Shown here in pieces: positions 47,141 to 59,660 of a stretch of DNA of 64,000 nucleotides; within the stretch, counting starts at the first letter, position 1, and every line of letters starts with the position of its first letter. The stretch covers positions 17,858,230 through 17,922,229 of the forward strand of contig OZ025207.1 in the NCBI GenBank assembly GCA_964019055.1, in the 5' to 3' direction. The stretch is from Anthopleura xanthogrammica (lineage: Eukaryota; Cnidaria; Anthozoa; Actiniaria; Actiniidae). The notes under the pieces are model-generated. The model worked only from the letters and a program-made list of their open reading frames with translations. It searched no databases and was not told the DNA's origin. Position numbers and translations under genes: made by a program.

Positions 47141-47932
47141 ATTCCAATAATTAGACATTTTTTAGCCAAAACTAAACTAGATAGACAGATAGATAGATAG
47201 TTTATTTCTAAAAGCATCGCAACCTACAGGGTTGAATTACGCTAATATTTACAAGCATAAAAACTATAGGAAACTAAATATATGCAAAAAATATTAAATT
47301 TATACTAATAAGGAAATGAAGATATATACGCTATAATGATAAAAGTTTAAAATTACTACAAAATCTAGGGTCGTGATTTACTTAGGCCTTAAGGGCATTA
47401 TGAATAATAAAACTATTTTGAAATCTTTTGGTCTTAAAGACAGGATTAAAACTTCGCTACTTCCTTAAAGTGCGAGTACACGAATTAGGCACACAATGCA
47501 ATCTTTTGTCGAAATTCTTTTTTAAAACTTAGCACAAATATTTGTTATGAGTGCTAGAGTAGAAATATGAGTTACAAAACGAGGGTCACCGAATTCGTTA
47601 ACAAAATATAATTTTTCAAAGACGCGGCTTGCGGCCATCTTTTTCGGACAAAATAAGATAAAGGAATAACAAACTCTTTCAGTGACCTTCAGTCCATATC
47701 GGTCGCTTAATATAAAGCCAATGATTTCAAATGATACCTATGTTAACATATTATAATGAGAAGCCTGAAATTTCTAATTTTTTAAGTTGAAGAATAATTT
47801 TTCAAAGCTAAAATTTCAAAAACAGTACATTTTGACTGTCCTTTAATTTTCGATCCTATTTTTGGACATTTTTGCGATTTCCTTAAGATTTAGCTCGAAG
47901 ACCTACTTTTATTTTTTGATATGCTGTGGCTT

Positions 47933-49365
47933 TAGTTGACCTGGAAGTATAATGAAAAAATCAGGGTAGGTCACCGAATTAGATTTTTAAATAATCACCG
48001 TTGAACACTGAAACGGTCTGTCCGCCATTTTGAAAAGGTCTTACCACAGGTAGCCCAACCAATAACAATCATAAAAAGCGCGTGCGCGAAAATGGTGCGC
48101 ATTAATGCACGATCGCATCACTGTTAGAAGGGAAAGGACCTTAAAACCCTGAATTACAAGAAAACACAAAACACAAAACACACAGGATGAAATCGTGTTC
48201 AGTCTTAATAACAATAATTTCTTGACTTTAAGTTAGGAAATGCCATCGTACTCAAAGGCACTCTGTTGAGGAAGATGTTCCGCTTGCCCCAGTATTCTTA
48301 TTGTTTGAGCTCCGGAGATTGTAATGTAAAACTCCAAAAACCCTTCAACGTGGAAAACCCTATTTACGAGGCAGCGATGGGAATAGAACAAGGAAACGCT
48401 GATGCACGTATCAAGAGGAAGGGATGGAAAATCCAGTGGACCTGAAAGACGTGTCCATGTTAGACGCCGAAGGAGAAAAAGGAGAATTTCAAGGCAAATT
48501 AAAGTTGAATTGAAAAACCCAAACTATAGGCAGATCTCAGACGAAGGAAGGACGATAATCCTATAAAAGCAGTCTCCATTATGGACAATCCAATTTTAGT
48601 ATATAGACTCAATCTAATTGAAGACATTCACTAAGATAAGTCGTTAAGCTGCTTTTAATGTATTATTGCTTCGTGAAGCTTGCATGATAATAGCCCTCAG
48701 TAAAATAGTGGCTTCAGAGGTAACATTTTAATGTATTGGGATTATAATGACATGATTTTGTCAAGTTGCTGATAACAATCTAATCAATATACAGTACGTG
48801 TACCAATATCTGGAACGTAACAGAACCTGGTCGACCATTTTGATTTTGATCCCTTACATCAACAGTGAATAAAAAGCTTCTTGATTTTAAAGAACTTAAA
48901 ACTTGAAGGACTTTAGAGCTGAACAATTGAAAGCCACTCGTTTCCTATTAATTACTTTTGTTTCAAACTGATTTCTCACTGAACTCCAGGTCGATTGAGT
49001 TGCACAAGGTACCATACGCGCAGACGAAACAATATTATTTCCTAACACAAGAATCATTCACGACACAGTTCAACAAGGTTATCTGTTACTTTACCCTCGT
49101 CAATTAAGATGAGAGATTACAATAACCTTTCTCGTGTAAATGATATTACTCAATTCGGCTATTAATTATGAGATTATGAGATTAACATCACTTTTTCTTC
49201 CTTAGTGGCTTCCCGAAGTCTAGTCCTGTAAGGGATGCAAATCAATAAATGACTCATTCACAATTTTTTGTATATCTGCATGCGTTTTCCTATTCGATAT
49301 CATCTGCATTTTTTCGTTGTCGGTGCTTCTGCTTCCTCTACATCTTAAATTTGACCGTGCGTAAA
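47933..49365. repeat. Right arm of the large inverted repeat
   Basis: This is the reverse complement of most of 31840-33905, ending with GCTTCTGCTTCCTCTACATC. The two arms enclose exons 2-7 of the CUB membrane gene. Around 49160 (TCGGCTATTAATTATGAG) it lacks the roughly 700 bp present in the left arm. Confidence 0.8.
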
Positions 49366-49673
49366 AACCACCGTGCTCTGCCTAGAGTTGTGTGAGTGGC
49401 AGAAAATAGACCTAAAGTGAGTTATGAATAATTTTAATTGCCTGCATGCCGGTATCAGTGGTGTGTGGTATGTGTTGAAGTCTGAGTACAGTACTGCACA
49501 CTTAACATGGTCTATCATACGATATCCCATACTTTTATACTGTGAAAAAACTTGCTTAAAGATTTCTATATTAAGATAAAAAATTCTTGACTCTATCACC
49601 TTAAAAATATATATCTTGAGAAATATCTTTTTAAATCACGTTTCTAGAGAGCGAGCATGTCGAAAGTCATGCC

Positions 49674-49975
49674 TGGTGGTAATGCGCATGTGCACTGGTT
49701 TCATTTACTGTTACTGTACGTGTAGACGAAATAGGTACATGTAGGTTAATGGTTATATAAACGGGTGATAGAAATCATTCAGTGATAAGTGGATGGACGT
49801 GATAGACTCAAGAATACACCTGAATGGTGGCAATGCGCATGTGCAATGGTTTCATTTACTGTTACTGTACGTGCAGATGAAATAGGTACATGTAGGTTAA
49901 TGGTCATATAAACGGGTGATAGAAATCATTCAATGATAAGTGGATGGACGTGATAGACTCAAGAATACACCTGAA
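49674..49975. repeat. 151-bp tandem duplication, two copies
   Basis: The block starting GGTGGTAATGCGCATGTGCA recurs 151 bp later with only a few substitutions, and both copies end AGACTCAAGAATACACCTGA. It is non-coding. Confidence 0.9.
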
Positions 49976-50388
49976 GAGGGTCAACATGAGATTAGGAAAT
50001 AATCAAGCGGCAAATGCTCGGCTATTTATATAATTTTATGTTTCAACACGGAGTGACTGTTCGTAGTTATTTCTTCTGTATAAACAAGGCCTATGAGAGA
50101 GAAAATAGCTTGTGCACGGGTACGTCAAGGGTTTGAGTGAGGACGGAGGTGTTTCAATGTACACAGACGCTCCCCTTTACTTGACTTGTCTTTGGTTTTT
50201 TATCGATACCCTGAAACAATCTTTTGACTGATCAAAGTCAGGGAACAGCTAACTCACAGATCGGTTTGGAGTTTAGCGTATTAGGTTTTGAGGGGGGAGG
50301 AAAACCAGAGAAAAAACTCCAATCAAGAGAGAGACCAAACAATGTAGCAAAGTATGATGGAGTAGTTAGCAAAGATTTTTTAATTTTG

Positions 50389-50394
50389 TAATTG
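50389..50394 (-). terminator. Candidate polyadenylation signal ATTAAA
   Basis: ATTAAA on the minus strand lies about 70 bp beyond the stop codon of the double-CAP gene. This is weak evidence on its own. Confidence 0.3.
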
Positions 50395-50461
50395 AAGCAT
50401 CCATTCTAGAAGATTGGCGGCTTCTTTATAATTCATTCAACATGTTCTAGGGCGTGGCATT

Positions 50462-52634
50462 TCATCGCCGACCTCTCCACCATCCTCCGCCACCGCCACC
50501 ACCACCTCCACCTCCACCACCTCCTCCTCCTCCTCCTCCTCCTCCTCCTCCACCTCCTCCACCTCCTCCTCCTCTACAAGTGTTTGCTTTATCAAAGCTT
50601 CCTTTCAGTACATTCTGCCGATACTGTCCCTTGTAGTTGCCCGCTCGTCTATATCGACCAACTACATAGGTACACCGACCACTGGTGGCTTTTCCCATCC
50701 CTAGTTCGGTGCTTCCCTTCCAGACGACTTGCGTGAAGTGACCTGTGCGGCTGCTGAACCCACCATAATTGAAATTGTAGTAACAAACCTCGTCGTACCT
50801 GGAATTACGATATAGAAACACAGGGAACCCATTTTAGATGTTTAAGAAATAACAATGTTTTTTCCATTTCAGACCACGTAGCGTGTCATTGTCTTGAGAA
50901 TGAGATTCTTTGTTTTAGATTGCAAATTCTAGTATTTCCGTCTAAAATACAAAAGCAAGAATACGCCTTTATGAAAATGGTGTATTTGGGGGCCAGGAAC
51001 AATGAAATGGTCTCGTGAAAACAGATTTCTTTTCCCGAGTGAGAAAATGTCTACATTTTTTCCCTCCAAAATGGCTGCCCTCGAACCCCATCTTTTGTCA
51101 TCTTTAGACATGTGAGGCAAACTCCAAAAAAAAAAAAAAAATATCGAATGTGGTTTTTTAAAGAAGTTCTTCTTCATTCAGTTTATGGGCACTTACCACA
51201 TCTTAGTCGCAGCAGCAGCAGTGAACTCTCTTCCACAAGACATGGCCAGATTCTCACCATCTCGAGAATTGGAATGAGTAAGCCGACCCATTCTTGCTAT
51301 CTTGGCAGCATAAGCCTCGGCTTCACGATTCATATCAGCATTCAGGTTCATAGTGGGCGCGCTATGAATGCTGCGGTATTCGTTGTGCTTGTTCAAACCT
51401 TCTTCTGCAAAGGAACTGCTTCCTCCACCACTCCCTCCACTTCCGCCACTACTTCCACTCCCGCCACCACCACTTCCGCCGCTTCCTCCACTTCCGCCAC
51501 CACCACTTCCGCCACCACCACTTCCGCCGCTACCTCCACTTCCGCCACCACCATTTCCGCCACTACAGAAATTGCAAGCTTTCTTACAATTGATATTCAT
51601 GTAGTCACGATAGCTGTCACAATATCCGTTTGATTTCCAGTAGTCACAGTTTTTATTATTGTCAAAACAAGACCCTGAAGATAAAAGAAAAGGATGAAAA
51701 ATTAGCTAGATCTTCTTTGATTCGGTGGGAAAGTTAATACTCCTTTGAGAATACCAAGACAATAGTGAAAATTAGCACAACAAACAATGCTAACAAAAGG
51801 GATTCTGGAGGTGTAGGTATAAAATGTCATCATGCTTGAGGCCTATTGCGTTCAGCTCTTTAATATATTGACGTCCTTGAGCGAAATTATGAAATGATGG
51901 AATTCAAGAATGAGAATCAAGCTGAATCTGTCTTTTTTTGGAACATGTTCGTGTGGTTTCCTGGCTGCATTAGCCAATGAAAATACAGTTGAAATTCGTT
52001 CTGCGCAAAAGCCATAATTTCAAGCGAATACAATAACGCAGGTTCCAATGATGGATATGTATGATACCTTAGTAAATATCATCTGAGCATGCGCAAATAT
52101 TTTCTCACGCGTTTTTCTCACCTTCTGTCGTTGGTACCGGAGGTGGAGGGGGGTTGGGAGGGCCATCTGTCACAGGAGGCAGACTTGTACAGGGCTCGCC
52201 CTTGGACCTGCAGTAGCTGTTATAATCAAAACAGCCTTTTGCAACATTCCTTCCAAAGCTTCCCATCATGTTCCCTGCAGCCCTGTAGCGACCCACGATG
52301 TAAAAACACTTTCCCCACCGGCTATCCTTAGACGCAACACCGATACCAAGCTCTGTACTTCCTTTCCATACGAGCTGGGTAAAGTGACCTGTGCCGCTCA
52401 CGTATCTGGGATTAGTGAAGTCAAATTGACAGACTTCTTTGTACCTGTTTTAACCAATAGAAAAAAGATTATTATAAAATGCTTTAGTATGATTGGCTGG
52501 GTTAGAAAGGGGAATCAACTGTAATTGCGCGCGCAGGTTTCTTGTGAAAATTGTGTCGTCGAGTAAGTTACAATCACATAAGAGACCTCTTTTGAAAAAT
52601 CAAACTTTCCCTCTATTTCTTTTCCCTCCTTACT

Positions 52635-52666
<32 letters not shown>

Positions 52667-54129
52667 ATTTTTCTTCTTCTTCTATCTTTCTCTATCCCCT
52701 TCCTTTCTCCCTATTCCAAACCCCTTTTTCCGTTGAAATAAAAAAAAGCTACTAACCACATATCAACTGCCGTGGCCCCGGTGAAAGACCTCCCACACGT
52801 CATAGCCAGATTCTCTCCCTGCCCTGGCCGTTCACTAGAACCAGAATGTTGTAAGGATCCCATACGTGCTAGCCGTTCTGCGTACGCCTGGGCTGATCGT
52901 GACATATCACCGTTCAGCGTCATCATAGGCGCGGTGTGAGCGCGACGGAAATAGTTATGTCGGTCCAGCGCTTCTTGCTCGTAACTCGCTGTTAACAGGA
53001 TAATAGATACATTTCAAAATCTAACTCGTACAGACATTTTAGAGTGATTCCAATAAACCCGTTCAACAATTACTAGACTAATAAGCACTATTAATCACAA
53101 GTACTAGCTAATATACTCTAAGTAGACTACAAATAGTCTAAAACAAAAATTATTAAACAGACAACAAATGAATGTAGTCTATACATGTTTATTGACATTT
53201 ATATGTATTTCAATTTTTAAGTCGGATAACTGGAAAGATTGTAGAAGGCAAAACGGCAAAGCTTTAATTCAATCTTTTACACGGAATGAATTACTTATTT
53301 ACAGTTTAAAATTTGTAAAGCAAATGACTCGTAGTAAAAATATTGTTTTTCAGTAGAATGAGACCGTTATTTCGTCTTGCTAAAATTAATCAATAAAGTT
53401 GTAGTCTTCACACATGAGCTAGTTACACTAGGCCAATACACACTAATAAACGCTAGCAGATAGTCGTAGACTTTGACTAACAGATTTTGTTGAACGGGTT
53501 TATTGTAATCACTCTAGGACGGGGATAAAGATTGCGTTTAAGTTGAGACAGAATACGCGCAACAGCAGAATCCTTCAGCTTGCCGCATAACATTGCGTGC
53601 AACCTAATTTTGTTGTTGTTGCAAAGATTAATGAAAGCTTGTTCTTCGTTCAGCAAAGAAAAATTGTTGCGCGCGAAGTGGTAATACGCTCAACATTCGC
53701 AACTTAATAGTGTCACATGATTGCATGATTTAAGTAAGAATCAAGGTAGGAACGCTGATGTAAATTATTCAGTGAGCAAGGAAGGAAAGGAGGGAGAAAA
53801 GGAGGAAGGGAGAAAGGCAGGGACTAACTTACCATCACTAAGGCTGACCAAACCTTTCAAGAAAAAAAAAAGAAAAACCGTAAATAGAGACTAAGAACAC
53901 AAAATATACTTTAAAATTTGACTTTTTAAGAAAGAAAAACGGCAGAAAAATATTTGGTATTGAAAAAATAACTTTTCATATTTTGAATTCCATGTTTATT
54001 TTTTGTCCATCCCCAGTTTTCACAGAATTACCAAGGGAATTAAACAGGTTTAAAATTCAGTTAAAATTCTTTGTACTCACCTGATAAAAGGACTGGAATA
54101 ACCAGATACCGTAACAACGTCGACCCCAT
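50462..54129 (-). CDS. Secreted double-CAP protein with central ShKT domain
   Basis: Six exons on the minus strand: 54129-54081 (signal peptide MGSTLLRYLVIPVLLSG), 53853-53833 (a 21-bp microexon), 52988-52757, 52444-52122, 51674-51197 and 50798-50462. They total 1440 bp, or 479 aa; both CAP domains split one Trp codon at the same intron position. CAP1 is at about 24-185 (LDRHNYFRRAH, GTGHFTQLVWKGSTELGIGV, YIVGRYRAAGN). A Pro-rich linker follows, then a ShKT domain at 211-245 with six cysteines, a Gly/Ser linker, and CAP2 at about 296-447 (LNKHNEYRSIHSAP, RTGHFTQVVWKGSTELGMGK, YVVGRYRRAGNY). The C-terminus is about 30 glycines then WWRGRR. The CAP sequences resemble the GAPR-1/GLIPR2 group. 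ShKT domains occur in channel-blocking peptides and in many secreted enzymes, so toxicity cannot be assumed. Confidence 0.88.
50851..50925. mobile_element. Truncated copy of the CATTTCAGACCACG MITE
   Basis: Only the left end (TTCCATTTCAGACCACGTAG, then a TGTCATTGTCTTGAG core) is present. It lies in the last intron of the double-CAP gene, where the paralogue at 61604-61757 has the full element in the equivalent place. The insertion therefore predates the gene duplication and half was later lost here. Confidence 0.7.
52638..52666. repeat. CT dinucleotide repeat
   Basis: A short CT run in the intron between exons 3 and 4 of the double-CAP gene. The paralogous intron has a much longer run at 63720-63782. 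Confidence 0.9.
53042..53514. mobile_element. MITE with TA duplication in double-CAP intron
   Basis: GAGTGATTCCAATAAACCCG at the left is matched by CGGGTTTATTGTAATCACTC at the right; the repeats continue through TTCAACAA. TA flanks both ends (53040-53041 and 53515-53516). The interior is AT-rich. A Tc1/mariner-like origin is suggested. Confidence 0.82.
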
Positions 54130-54574
54130 TTTCGAATCTCGAACTCCGCTTTCGGCAGAATTTGTTTTGGCCGTTTCTCGGATCTTTTTGCGCGTGTGTT
54201 TCAGTTGTTTATATATCTTGTAAATATGGTACGATTTTAGATCAATAATGCTGTGTTTGCTGTTCTTTCTTGCAACCTGAAAGCTGTTCAAACGTAGACC
54301 CCCAGATGACATCCTCCATGGTGGATAAGTCTGTCTTGATGGGTGCAGTTTGATGTCCTTATCCAACACAGAGTCAATATGCGAGTGTATTTCACAATTT
54401 GAAAGTTTGAAGATGGGAAAAAAATGAATGTCTTTAGCCGTGACAGGTAGTCAATTTATGTTAAGACGATGTGTCAGAGAAATCGAATAAAGAAACAATG
54501 CCTTTTCTTATTACTAAAAATCAATCGAACCACAAACTTTTGTTTATTATGCACTATTCTTGCAACTGAAATAC

Positions 54575-56990
54575 GGAACATGCAATTTTTTAAACTCAAA
54601 TATTCTGAAGTAGGCGTGGTTGTCGCAAAATTTTGCTTCCTATGGAAATATTTTACCATTACCATCATACACAGCACGAAAATTATAAAGTCACTTAAAT
54701 ATTTACCAGAAAGACACATTTATGGATCAAAAATTATTTTATTGAATACAGCAATAAATACACGCATTTCCTTTATTTTGAACCAGGGTAAAATGTATCA
54801 AGCAATTTCTTAATACATCCGAGCAGCGTAAAATATATCAAGCAATTGCTTAATACATCGGACCAGCGTAAAATGTATCAAGCAATTGCTTAATACATCG
54901 GACCAGCGTAAAATGTATCAAGCAATTTCTTAATACATCGGACCAGCGTAAAACGTATCAAGCAATTTCTTAATACATCGGACTAGGGTAAAATATCAGG
55001 TTAATTCAGCAGTTAGACCATGATAGAGAACAGACTATATATTTTATCTTTAGAAACATTTTATGTAAGTTCTCTTAGTAATATTTTGCGATCAAGAGAG
55101 AGTATATTGTCTGGCTTGTGACTTAAAAATCTTAAAGAACGACAAGCAGGGAAATGCCTGAGTTTATAATTCTAAGGAAGAGAGTCAGCAGGAATTTAGT
55201 AAACAATTTTGAGCCAAACAGTATACTAGGACACTCCGTGATTTATCACACTAAAAGACAATATTTATAGCTACTCTTTGGCTTTTGAATCAAAACCTGA
55301 GACTCAGCTAACATCAGGGTAACTTAGATTACATGTGTTGGTGCAAGTTGAGATCACAAATATCTTGGATTTGACCTCAGCTGACCCGCTAACAACAATA
55401 TTATAATTGTTTTGAATTCATATGTATCTTAGTCTTTGGGATCTCGTTTCGTTTGGATACGTTTCAAGCTTTAAATATTCCCCGATAAAGGGGAAACATA
55501 TCTTTTAGGTAATAGGCAACTACTACTGGTACAACCATACTTATTCTACCGTTGAGAACACATTCCTCGCTGTCGTAAATGCCCACGCTGCTTGTTAATA
55601 CAATCCCTGGGAGTCAAATATCTACATGTCCATGAAGCGCTAGTCTTTAGCTCTCAAGATATCATGTAAATAATAAAACCAAAGAAGACAGTAGAACTTT
55701 AAATGGAGAAAGTGATGGCGCCATGGTCTAGCATCAATAAACTTCAACTGAATTACCCGCTCTTTTTTGAATGAACCAATAAGATTTGTATATTGAAACA
55801 CGTGGGCATGCGCAGTCTCAGCTGGTCAGTTAATATTTTTATAACTAACAGACCCGGCATACGTCTTCATATACACAAGCAAAGAGATATACTTCGAATG
55901 TTCTTTAGATTAACTTAATCGTAAGCTAGTACATCAAATTGCAAACGATCACCTTCCAGTCTGGAGTCCACAAATAGTTCCACTCGGAGCAGATCAGTAA
56001 GCAGAACAGTAAGCGTACATTGGAAGAGAACCGATTCAAGAAATTTGTGTGGACTCGACTATAAAAGCTAGCATCGAGATGAACGGATACTTTAACGGTT
56101 ACTTGTGAAATTAACTTTAAGCCTTTCATGAGTTTGAAACACTGTTTTCCTCATCTTAATAGTTATTCCGCAAACCTTTATTTTTTTAATCGATGGTATT
56201 AGTAGCATGGCAAGTAAGTTTAAAATCAATATGTGTAAGCTTGACTCTTTCACAGTTATTTATTAACCAATAAATTATTTATATCTTTCAGCATTGTTTC
56301 TCTATTTGTTTATCTAAAAGAAGGATTTCATCTGGGACAGTGATCAATGCATTAAGAAATTTCCGAATACATTTTAGCCTGGTCCGATGTATTAAGAAAT
56401 TGCTTGATACATTTTACGCTGGTCCGATGTATTAAGAAATTGCTTGATACATTTTACGCTGGTCCGATGTATTAAGAAATTGCTTGATACGTTTTACGCT
56501 GGTCCGATGTATTAAGAAATTGCTTGATACATTATACGCTGGTCCGATGTATTAAGCAATTGCTTGATACATTTTATCCTGGTTCATTCTAACTGTGGCA
56601 AGCTAGTTTCTCACTTACATAATTTTAGCATTGATATATTTATGATTTTTGCTCTTTTTCGAAATATGGAAGAAATTCACTCTCATTACTGAAAAATCTT
56701 CTTCTTCTTTAAGTGAGAAATAATACAAGAGGGAATATATTTTTCCAGGAATTTTCATTTAGCAATGAATCATGATGCCTGATGTGAAATAAACTTTTCA
56801 TCTCCAAAATCTGTCTGGTATGAGTTGTCTTAAAAGTACGTTGATTTTACTAACTTTTGGATTCTTGGAACAAAACAGATTGTATGTCTAATATTTTACC
56901 ATCCCACAAGTAAAAATATCGCCAAAAACTGTTATTTTGTCCAGAAACGCCTACTTCATAATATTTGAGTTTAAAAAATTGCATGTTACG
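54575..56990. mobile_element. Foldback element with inverted 40-bp satellite arms
   Basis: The outer inverted repeats contain CATGCAATTTTTTAAACTCA followed by AATATT and GAAGTAGGCG, near 54576-54616 and 56947-56988. Inside each end is an array of a 40-bp unit (GTAAAATGTATCAAGCAATT, then GCTTAATACATCGGACCAGC). About 5 copies lie at 54782-54990 and about 6 in opposite orientation at 56345-56585. The 1.3-kb core has no recognised gene. The layout recalls foldback transposons with repetitive termini. Confidence 0.8.
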
Positions 56991-59020
56991 GCTTTCACGC
57001 TCTTTGTGGGAACCAGAAAAATTACATGACTAGAATAATAATTAATAATAATAATAATAATAATTTATTAACTTATATTGCGCAAGAATCAACATTTCTG
57101 TTTTCTACTGCGCATAATTGCGGAAAATTAGAAAAGAGTGATTGAATAAAATAAAACAACATGGAAAATAGATTTTCATACATCTTACAAACACCGATCA
57201 AAATGGAAAAAATGCAGTTGGTAGTAAAAGAATATGGGTGACTTTGCGGACTGTAGAGAACGAGAGAGACTAGCTACGATACATGGTGGTGCGATGGCTG
57301 AATCAATAAACGAACATATGGGAAGCTCTTGTCACCTCAGCTGTGAGCATTAATGCGCATGCGCATTGAGCAACCCAATAGAATGGGATAAATAGATGGA
57401 TAAGTAAACACTGGTGTTAGGATCACTCAGTGTGTGAATAAATATAATGGGCATATAATTCATGTCATAATACCATAGATTTACTGACCAAGGCCTAACA
57501 CTAACCTTACAAAATAAATACACCAGTGCATTCATAGCATTTTGTAATGAAGTATATACCTTCAATTGCATTGTTCTATATTTGCTTCGTCTTTTAAAAA
57601 TTTTTAAAATGTTGGACGAAAATTAAGGATAGAAATGTTGTGCATATTCAAGGGGGAAATGATCAATATTCTAATCTAGTTTGACCATCATCTTACTAGA
57701 TTGATATAAAATAGGTGTCATTTTCCCTATCCCACCCTTCCCCCAGTCAAATCATCGCTTTATTCCAATCCCATGTAAATCACGTACCATATTCTCAAAT
57801 AAAATTCAGTGCCTTTAAATACCTAGTGGCCTTCGAGACCGACACTAAGAACGGCTGCAAGGGAAACTATCAAATACCTTGCAATGATATTTGAGGTCCA
57901 AGAATGTATACAGTACAGTGCATCTATATAATACTAGGAATACCTTGAATCCACTGGCCCGCCATCTTGTTTACATATTCCATAGCAATCTTGATTCATA
58001 TCGTGTGGTCTGGTGGTCGATTCCTGAAGCAAAAGAAGCAATAATCTCTTAAACGTGACAACTTAATGTTGAACTGAGCGCGCAAGCGAGAGAAGAGGTG
58101 AAGAACAAATATCAAAACAGAACGCAAACGATAAAAAGCGAACACGCCAAGTTGTGATGATAAGAACGTTTGGTGGAATAGCTAATGTTCATGATAATAA
58201 AACTGTGACTCACCTCTCGAGTATGAAGGGTAATACATCTAAGAATCGATAAATCATGGTCGATATGAAGTAATCTATTGCAGTAAGCCTTTAATTTCAT
58301 CCAGGTATCTTGAATATATGAGAACTGACTTCACTGGCGATAAGCCCAACAATACAGTAAGGAAGAATGAATATTAATGCATCTATAAATTGAACTAAAT
58401 AAATTCGTGTAAAATAAAAACCTCAACAATATAAAAACGTGCGACACGAAAAGTGAGAAAAATTATGAACAAACACAAGAATATGACTTTGATTTGTTTC
58501 ACGAAAAAATGACAAAAATGTAAAAAGGGACAAATTATTCGAATTAAATGAATCTCATTAATCTCATTAGAAACCCTAGTAGTGGCAAGTACCTTATTTT
58601 CTCAATTCAACGATTTCCAACCGTATGAAATGATACCAAGCTGAACAATAGAGGAAGAGGGTAACAGTCTGATGGTCTTTTATTGCATCATGCCGCCAAA
58701 CTGAGCATGCGCAGTACTATATATTAATAGACGTCATGAAAGAATACTAAACTGTTATAGAATACTACCGCAGTTTGTGTGTAGTCACTCAAAAGGAATG
58801 TTTGCATTCACTTGTTAGGTTAGGGCTTTCTTTTTTGGGGGGAGGGGAGGGTTGTTTTTAATGTTTTTATAAAGAGGGTAGATAGGTGTCCACAATTAGT
58901 TTGCCTTCATGCATGTAAACTAGGTATTCTGACACAATATTAAAGATTATTATTATTATTATTATTATTGTTATTATTATTATTTCATGATTACCTCGTC
59001 TAACATCTAACATCCCTCTG

Positions 59021-59072
59021 GATGAATAGTAATGAGGGATATTTAGATTAATATCCCTCATCACTATTCATG
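59021..59072. repeat. 23-bp arm hairpin
   Basis: GATGAATAGTAATGAGGGAT (59021) pairs with ATCCCTCATCACTATTCAT (59053-59071), with one mismatch and a 6-base loop. It lies next to an ATT microsatellite. Confidence 0.85.
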
Positions 59073-59502
59073 AGGAATGGTCCCTCATATGACAATCACC
59101 GGGACCATGACTGGATCGCATTGACCCATTCGGAAATTTGGAGCAAAGACTCTGCACTACACACTATTCAACACCCCAGCACTTGTGGGACCCATTGAGT
59201 AATCTTTGCGCATGTGTTCACTACATCGGGAATTTTTCTTACGATTTGTGACGTAATCAAGACGGTTTGAAAACACTATCATTAATACCGCTCTATAGGC
59301 CAACCAAAGTGAATTAGGATAAAGCACCACGAATGAATGAATGCTGGTTCAATTCGCCATTGTCGCATTTAGCAAAGGCAAATTCCCTAAAGTATGCCGC
59401 AAATCAACAACTTTGTAAAACTTTGTAATTTTATGCATCGTACGAAAGCTAACATATTTCCTAAGAGCAGTTTTATTCCTCGGTAATCACAATATTACAA
59501 AC

Positions 59503-59660
59503 TAATAGCATGACATTTCGGGTGATTAGTGATTAAATGTCCCCTCAAGCCTCGGGAGGTTTAGTTAAAGTTCCTCCGTCTACGGCGTCGGGACTTCAAC
59601 AAAACCTCGGTCGGCTTTCGGGGACATTTAATCACTAATCATCCTCAAGTCATGCTATTA
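59503..59660. mobile_element. MITE with TAATAGCATGAC ends
   Basis: TAATAGCATGAC at the left and GTCATGCTATTA at the right open inverted repeats that continue through GATTAGTGATTAAATGTCCC. The interior has a second inverted pair (CCTCGGGAGG / CGGTCGGC region). It is non-coding. Confidence 0.82.

Larger units (their letters stand above)
46965..50461. other. Intergenic DNA between convergent CUB membrane and double-CAP genes
   Basis: This holds the 3' UTR of the CUB gene, a GATA microsatellite with TTTATTTCTAAAAGCATCGC next to it (47175-47220, resembling a retroelement tail), the right arm of the large inverted repeat, and a 151-bp tandem duplication. No coding exon is recognised. Confidence 0.6.

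Noticed and set aside
51112..51633. Thr/Ser-rich 173-codon plus-strand frame
   Set aside because: It is antisense to the ShKT-linker-CAP exon. Its composition reflects the Gly/Ser linker codons.
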